Translations under genes and position numbers: made by a program | The notes under the pieces: model-generated | Told to the model about the DNA's origin: nothing | Database searches by the model: none | What the model saw: the letters and a program-made list of their open reading frames with translations, nothing else | In this document: piece by piece, positions 24,290-33,200 of the stretch | Layout: every line of letters starts with the position of its first letter | Position numbering within the stretch: position 1 is the stretch's first letter | NCBI RefSeq assembly: GCF_037176765.1 | Contig: NC_090026.1 | Location: forward strand, 60,703,252 to 60,767,251 | Length of the DNA stretch: 64,000 nucleotides | Source: Anolis sagrei | Lineage: Eukaryota > Chordata > Lepidosauria > Squamata > Anolidae | Direction: 5' to 3'

Positions 24290-27200
24290 TATTTATATTC
24301 CACCCTTCTCACCCCAAGGGGAAACAGGGCGGACCACAGTACACATACACGGTAAACATTCAATGCTGCTTTGTATAGACAATACACAGACAGCCAGAAC
24401 AGAAGGAAGTGGTTTGCTTAGACTCAATGTCCAGCTGTTTTTGGTGCCATGGAAGGTTGGGCTCGAGTCCAGGGGGTGCTGTTGTTCTATCCTCTATGAA
24501 GAAGAGCCATCAGGACTTCCTTTTGGTTGCCCAGCATTTTCTGATCTTCTTTCTTTATGGCATTGTAAAACACCTCCCCTGCTTTTCTCTTTTCACCTCC
24601 CTTGCTAAAGCTGTTTTCAAATTTCTTAGGTAAACAATGAGCTAAGCAGACAGTTGGCAGCTCATGCCAACCCGGGGCTTTGGACTTGCAACCTTTTGGT
24701 TGATAGATCTCATAATTGCTGATGATTTACCAGCTGTGCTAAACCTCCGGCCTTTATGTTCCCTGGGAGGACTCAGAGCGAATTACAGTAAATATAAGGC
24801 AAACATTAAATGCCTTTTAACACAAACAATGACATACAATACACAGATAGGTAAAGGTCTTCCCCTTTTATCCATCTGGAGATGATGCCCAATTTCTGGC
24901 CACGGGGAGGTGCTGTTGTCCCATTTTTCCATGCTGAAGGAGCCTGCTGGCCATAGCCTTCTCCAACTTTTGCTGGCATGTCTGCATAGGGTGCCCTTTT
25001 ACCTTCCCACTAAAGGCGGTACCTATTTATCTACTTGCATTGCATGCTTTTGAACTGCTAAGTAGGCAGAGAGCTAGGACTGACAGTTGAGTATTCACCC
25101 CAGCTTGCGACTTGAACTGTTGACGTTCCGGTCAGCAGCCTTTCCTGCAGCTAGTGGCTTTAAACTGCGTTGCTATCACACAATATTTAAAATAAAGAAC
25201 AATGAAGAACATGGTCATATAGCCCGAAAAAACCTACAACAACCTAAGAACAATTTTAACCAACCTAAAATGAATGGGGAGCCCCCGGTGGCATAGTGGG
25301 TTAAAGCGCTGAGCTGCTGAGCTTGTTGACCGAAAGGTCGCAGGTTCGATTCCGGGGAGCGGCATGAGCTTCTGCTGTCAGCCCTAGCTTCTGCCAACCT
25401 AGCAGTTCGAAAACATGCAAATGTGAGTAGATCAATAGGTACCACTCCAACGGGAAGGTAACGGCGCTCCGTGCAGTCATGCCGGCCACATGACCTTGGA
25501 AGTGTCTATGGACAACGCTGGCTCTTTGGCTTAGAAATGGAGATGAGCAGCACACCCCAGAGTCAGACATGATGGGACTTAATGTCAGAGGACAACCTTT
25601 ACCTTTTAAAAATGAACAGTATTTCAATGGGAAGTGTGGGTCTTCTTTTAGATAGTCAAGTTAATTAGGATTGTTGTTGTTGTGTACCTTCAATTAGTTT
25701 CTAAAGTTTAGAGCAGGGCCCAGGACAGTGACCTATAGACAGAGGCGGCCCTAGGTAATTTTCAATGGTAAGCAAACAGTATTTTGGTGCCTCCCAACCA
25801 ATCACTGATATATATTTTCTGTTCGTCGTGGGAGTTCTGTGTGCCATATTTGGTTCAATTCCATCATTGGTGGAGTTCAGAATGCTCTTTGATTTTAGGT
25901 AAACTACATCCCAGTAACTACAACTCGCATATGTCAAGGTCTAATTTCCCCCAAGAGCGCCTCAAGAGCGCCCCTGGGCAAAACCAACTATACCGCGAAT
26001 GCTTACTTTGCGTAATGGGTTGAGCCTCCCCTGCCTATAGAGAGCCGCATCTGGCCTGCAGTCCTTAGATTTTGGACCCTTGAACTAGCTCAACCACCCA
26101 AATGGGCGATTTAAGATTTTGGAGCATTTTGGAATTTCGGATAAGGAATGCTCAAGCTGTAACCCCTGGGCACATGCCACATTGCTGAATTGCAGAAAAC
26201 ACAAATGTTATCAATGTTGCTTTGGGAAGCATAATCAAAACTATTGAGACCAATCAGAGTTGTAGAGAAACATCCATATAAAAGGTAAACTCTTAATTAT
26301 ACACACAATTAAAATTGCTACCTTTAGTGATGTATCCCAGAGGTCCCATCCATAGATATTTGGGATCAGTTATTCTCTCCATTAATAGCTTTTCAGTCAA
26401 GCAGGTCAAAATTAAATTGTTTGAATCAATAAGAACGTATACTGGAACTAAAGTGGAAAAAAATATTAATGACGTTACAAATGGGAATATATAGAAGAAA
26501 AGTAAAGTAGATAGTATTTTACATTAGATCTTTGCCCTGTGCTTTAAAAAGTGTAGAGTTGTGCATGATGAACCAACTCCAGGGAAAGTCTATGACACTC
26601 CCAAAGATTATTAATGGAAGGGCAACCATTCATTTTGGTACTACGGCCCTGAGAGTATGAATCAGCCGACCTTTCTCTGTTTGGTGAATGAACAAGCAGC
26701 TTATTCCATTCCAGTTCATTTAACAGTAGCCTCCCTACTGTATGTGGGGGCAATTGTGAATGGCATAACATTTCCCCTGTGCATCATTTTCCACTACAGA
26801 CATTGCTAGAAAGGTATCCATATGTCATGAATGACTTTTCAATAACTTTGAAACATACGTTCTTTTTATTGCAATTTCCAGTGTGAGGAGGTATATCAGA
26901 TTACAGAAAACATTTAGACAAAGACTGACATTGGACATACAGACATACAGATTCTATGCAACTACATTGGATTTACAATTACATTGGTTAACAAACAAAC
27001 AAAGGGGAATTAAATTTTCACTCAACATTCACACAAATGTACACGCATTCGTCCACATGCATCCAAATTATTATTTATTTATTTACTTACTTTTCTTATA
27101 GACCGCTGTTCTCAGCCCGGGGGCGACTCACAGCGGTGTACAATATAGAGAGAACAAGGTTCAAATTCAAGACACAGTCTAAAATATCAATCTAGCAATA

Positions 27201-30200
27201 ACCAAAACATCATCATCAGAAACATCAACAAAATCAGTAATACAAAAAGCCATTCATGTCGTCTCATCGTTAAACCACAATCCAGTATCATTTTCCGTTG
27301 TTCCATTCCTGTCGTCATTACCAATTATTGCACTTCTTGTTCAAACGCCTTCTTGAACAGCCAAGTCTTTAATTTCCTGCGGAATATCATCAAGGAAGGA
27401 GCCAGTCTGATGTCCATGGGAAGGGTGTTCCACAGTCGAGGAGCCACCACCGAGAAGGCCCTATCTCTCGTCCCCGCCAGGCGTGCCTGTGAGGCAGGCG
27501 GGATCGAGAGCAGGGCCTCCCCGGACAATCTCAAAGTCCTGGTGGGCTCGTAGGCCGAGATGCGGTCAGATAGGTATCTGTGCATATCTGTGCTGTCTCA
27601 CGCTGGGCCTGTGCATAAGACTGTAGACAGGACATAAATTCCATGTGCCCAACAGGATGCCGGGGCTGCCTCAGATTAAAGGCCCTTGGGTTTCCTTAAA
27701 ACAGAGTCTTTAGATTGCTTAAAGGTTCAACAATGTTCTTATTAATAAAAACAAACAGGTACTTTTTGGCTTTCTTAACAGTCTATTGGCTCTCTCTCAA
27801 TCTTTTCCACAGGGAACAGGCACTATCTTCATAAACTGTATTTTAGCTAATAGGGAAATCCTTAACTTCTAATCTGGGCAGTCTGTCTTTGCCTCTGTTG
27901 GCGTGGAGCCCCTGCACCCGGTACCAACTGCTTCTGGCTTCCGTGAGTGACCCTTACCAGGCAGAGCTTTGTAGACTTCCAGGGAAAAAGGAGTTTAGAG
28001 GATGCTTGCCATAGATGCAGGCGAAACGTCAGGAGAAATGCCTCTAGAACATGGCTCTATAGCCCGAAAAAACCCACAAGAACCTAAAAGGAGTTTAGGT
28101 TTCAGTGCTGGCTGACTGAAGTCCCTCAGCGAAGGAGCTGTAAGGCTGTATATTTTCCGGACAAGCTGTGGGGCTGTATCTCCCTGGCCAAGCCGTAGAA
28201 GACGAAGCTTTCTACAGGAGCTCTTGGTATTATGTCCTTCATGAAAGGCTTCTCTGTGTGGACTGAACCCAAAAAGGCTCCTATTCCCTCTAAAACCCCA
28301 AAAGGGGGCGGGAACAGGGAACCTAACTATAATTGACAGGTGGCTTGTCCTATGATTGCAACCAAAAGAAGCCACCTATCTGCTGAGTCCCTGAAACTTA
28401 GGACTACAACAAACATTCAATGCAAAGCAAACAAAATTGGAGCTCCTGATACAGCTGTACCTGCACAATATCATTTTCTCCCTCCTCGGAGAAGCACTTG
28501 GTAGGCCAGACCCTGCTTCCCTGCAGCCTGCCAACATATAGTTCCATAACGCCATAACTTCAAAACGCTGAGATGCCAAAACTTCTTTTCCTAAGAACAA
28601 TGCCAAGGACCAGATCTCTTTTTTCCATACAGCAGAACCTGACTCCCTGCACAAAATCCAAGATTCCAAAAGCGCACTTCTTCCTCTTCCCTTAAGAAAG
28701 AAGCCCCAAAGTGACCATACTGCTCCCTTGCAGATCTGCCATTCCATAGTAGATTATCTCTCTCCTTCCCATGGAGCAGAGCATAGAGGGTGAACCAGAC
28801 TCCTCAGGTCAGTCACAATTTGAGCATTATTAGACTGAGTATTTTCTAGGAATATTCTGTTGATGTAGTCCCAAAGTTGTAAATGAATGATAGACGTCTT
28901 CCATCCTGGCTCCATCTCAGTTTCCTGGCCAGATGTTGACTCTTCTTGATTGGTGTTGCCAAACACAAGGCTTGTGTTGACTTCTTTCTTAACATAAGGA
29001 ATGTTGCAAACATTTCTGTTATCACACTGTCCCAGTTCTTATCAGGGTTTCTCATTAGCAAGTCCAGCAAGCACGTAGTTAGTCATTGCAGGCCTTAATA
29101 TTATACTGATGTCTCCAAAATTATTAACTCCATTCATACATCCTTCCATTCATTCCCACACATCATATTAATTTTACATTTCTCAAATCTGCACATTCAA
29201 TGTTTTACACGTACGTGCGGTTTCAGTTGTCTGTTTGGATTGGGAAGACTATGGAAAAATTTGATTAGGTGGTAAAGATTTGGAACAGGAACCTGTCAGT
29301 TCAGTCATAGATTTTTCAAATTCTTTATCATTAGGACACTCATCTGCACATGCTGTAAAAGCCAGAATGATGTGGATTGGCAGGGGGGGGGGGGGGGGGA
29401 GAGAAAATGCACACCCCTAATGCACACTGCAACACGCATCCACATGGAAATCACATGTTGAAAAAAGTCAGGAGAAAGTCTGAAATCTGTGAGTTTGAAG
29501 ATTAATTCCATCACTGATTCTCACCTGATGGGCTGCTGCTATTCACAGCATTTCTCCCAATGGGGTAAGGAAAAAAAATGTCATTCTGTGGATTGGTTCA
29601 GTGTAAGGAGAGCTTTTTAGCTGTTCCTGGTGTGTGTATGTGTGAATTAACTGGATTTCGTTAATCCGCATTCTGATCTGAATGTGCAGAAGAAGCCCGA
29701 ATCTGCTATTTATTTATTTATTTCATTTACATCCCGCAGGGGACTCAGGGCGGATTACAATGTACACACATATGGCAAACATTCAATGCCAAAAACACAC
29801 AACACATATCGAAAACAGTCAGAGGCTTTTTAACTTTTCTGGCCACCAGGGAAGCTGTCACTTTCATCGTCCATCCGCGACACTGATGAAGTACTTCCCC
29901 ATTCCCTGCATGCTTAGCTGGAGTTTTTTTTATGGCCTCGTAAATTAGTTAAATTAGCCTCCCCACACATAGGTGGTACCTAATTTTCCTACTTGATAGA
30001 TGCAACTGTCTTTCGGGTTGCAAAGGTCCACAACAAGCTACACAATTGGTCAGAAGCTGACTCTAACCCGGGCTGGCTTCGAACTCATGACCTTTTGGTC
30101 AGAAGTGATCTTAATGCAGCTGACACTCAGCCAACTGCATCACAGTCCTGGTGCTATATAGTCCTGTTCAAAGCAAATAATCTGGATTTTATATGGCAGT

Positions 30201-33200
30201 GTAGATGAGGACTAAAACATTTGGATTACCAGTTTTTTCTTCCCTTCCAGCTACTTGACTAGAAGTCTGCTGAGCTTCTGGGACAGTTGTAGTAATTTCA
30301 AATGAAGTTTCTGCTTCTGGGGATAGATCTGTGGTTTCTGTGTTCAAATCTATTGCTTAGAGAAGGAAACAATAGATTGGAAAGTTTTAAAAAAACAACT
30401 ATGTAGATATCATATCATTTTCATGTGCCATGTTACGTTAAATAATATTTAAAATTGTATTTTGAAAAGTTGTGAATGATTAACAAGATAATGACATGAT
30501 GAATAGCATAATTTCTAGCATCCTTTCAAGACTCTGTGTAAAATAGAGACTTAGGGCATTTAACTCAAAATATTTAAAATTGTATTTTGAAAAGTTGTGA
30601 ATGATGAAATACAAGATAATGACATGATGAATAGCATAATTTCTAGCATCCTTTCAAGACTCTGTGTAAAATAGAGACTTAGGGCATTTAACTCAAAATT
30701 TGTTAAAGGCAGAATAAACTTCAAAATCGCTGCCATCATTTAAAATACTAGGCTGAGGCGATTCTCTATAGAGAATCTTCTAAGTTTCCCCTGCCACCAA
30801 ACGAAAAGAGTCTTTAAAGATTCTTCAGTAGAACCATTTTAAATCTTTCTACACAGAGGCTCACGTGAGACAGATGTTTGAACAGTAAAACAATGAAGTT
30901 TATTTGAGAAAACTTGAATGAATCAGGCACAGAGCTTGGATGTTTCAGAGATTTGTCTTAAAAAGCGTTTGGTTACTTAAAACAGTAGAATTATTAAACA
31001 TGTCTTGATTACCCTCTTCCTCCACACGAATCTAGCAGTCTTCGCACTGACTAGGCTTCTTTGACTATGAACAGTCCTCTCTCTAGGATCTGTCCCACTT
31101 CAGTATTCCAGCTATACTTTCTCTAATAGCCCTCTGAAAACTGCACTAACTTACCCCTCCTAAAACCAGAGTCTACCTGACTCTCTAACACAACAGAACC
31201 TATCTGTTCAATATAATATATAATATATAATATAATATATATAATATATTATAATATAATATACAATAATAAGATAATATAATATATAATAATAATATAA
31301 TATAATATACAAAAATATAATATAATATACAAAAATATAATATTATAATAATATAATATATTATATTACTATATTATTATAATACTATTATATTACTATA
31401 TTATTATTATTATATTATAATTGTATATTATATTATATATTATATATTGAACCGCTGTGAGTCGCCTTCGGGCTCGAGATACAGGGGTATATAAGCAAAG
31501 TAAATAAATAAATAAATATTATATTATTATATTATTGTATTATTGTATATTATATTATATTATATTATATTATTTCTGTTAGAAATGTAATACAATGAAT
31601 GATATGGTTGCTGATGACACAATAAATAAATAAATAAATATTATAATTATTATAACAACAAAATAGCTAGAAGCACTTAATTGATCTGGACCAAACTTGA
31701 CACAAATATTCCATATGCCCAAATATGAACACAGATGGAGTTTAAGGGAAATAGACCTTGACATTTGAGAGTTGTAGTTGCTGGGATTTATAGTTCACCT
31801 ACAATTAAAGAGCATTCTGAACTCCACCAATGATGGAATTCAACCAAACATGGCATACAGGACTACCATGACCAACAGAACACACTGGAAGGGTTTGGTG
31901 TGCATTGACCTTGAGTTTGGGAGTTGTAGTTCACCTACATCCAGAGAGCACTGTGGACTCAAACAATGATGGATCTGGACCAAACTTGACACAAAAATTC
32001 CATATGCCCAAATATGAACACAGATGGCGTTTGGAGGTAATAGACCTTGACATTTGGGATTTGTGGTTACTGGGATTTATAGTTCACTACAATTAAAGAG
32101 CATTCTGAAACCCACAAATGACAGAAATGTAGCAAACTTCCCACACAGAACCCCCATGACCAACAGAAAATACTTAAGGCCATCCAGTCCAACTCTCTTC
32201 ACTAGGGCAAGAAAATGTAATCAGAGCCCTCCTGACAAAGAGCCATCCAGTCATAAATATAGATAGATAGATAGATAGATAGATACGATTCACATACACA
32301 CACAGATATAGTATCATAGATTTGAAATAGACCCTTAAAGAAGGACTATGATATGTTGCATATTCCAGAGTAGGCAAACCAGACACTCTCCACATCAACA
32401 CTGATAAAGAAACAACAAGAAATTACTCACAAGCATAAAGGAATTACATATATTAGAAACCAACACTTTCTCATTATTTTATTTTCCAGATCACCAGACT
32501 GGGCCACAGCAACACATGGCTGGGGACAGCTAGTAACAAAATATAAAAGCAAAACATCAATCAACAACCAGATCTATGATAACAATCAGTTTCTGGGTAT
32601 GGGTGGGCAGACTGGTGCAAAGACAATTGTGAAGAAAGTGCATCAATCACATGACAACAGTGAAAATAGAGGGCAGTATGAGAATAGAGCATTATAAATT
32701 TAAGTGCAGAACAATAATAAAGTGCATGGATTTTGAATCCTATTTGAGTCCAAGCTATCTGGGGGCTTGTCTAGTCAAAAGCACAGCAGAACAACCATGT
32801 CTTTAAATCTTTGTAGAAGATGGGCAGGGTGGGTGTTAGCCTAATCTCCTTGAGGAGGGAGTTCCAGTGCTAGGGGGCCACTACCGAGAAGGTCCTCTCT
32901 CTCATCCCCACCAATTGTGCCTGAGATGGGGGTGGGAGCGAGAGAAGAGCCTCCCCAGAGGATCTTAGAGATTGTGTTGGTTCGTAAGGGGAAATGTGGT
33001 TATGAAGATAGGCAGGTCCCAAACAAGCAGATAATCTGAGATTAGAAATTGGGTTATATGGCAGTGTCGATCCAGCCAGAGCAACAAGGAAACGGTATCC
33101 CTTTCCAGTACCAAAAAGGCTCAGCTCATCTTTTTCCTTTTCTGTTTTGGGCTACTTACTGCTTTCCATTACTGTGGAAGGGAGGAGACACAACAATAAT

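Noticed and set aside
31212-31590. AT-rich tract as a matrix attachment or origin site
   Set aside because: It is simple repeat expansion near L2 tails; nothing specific supports a function.
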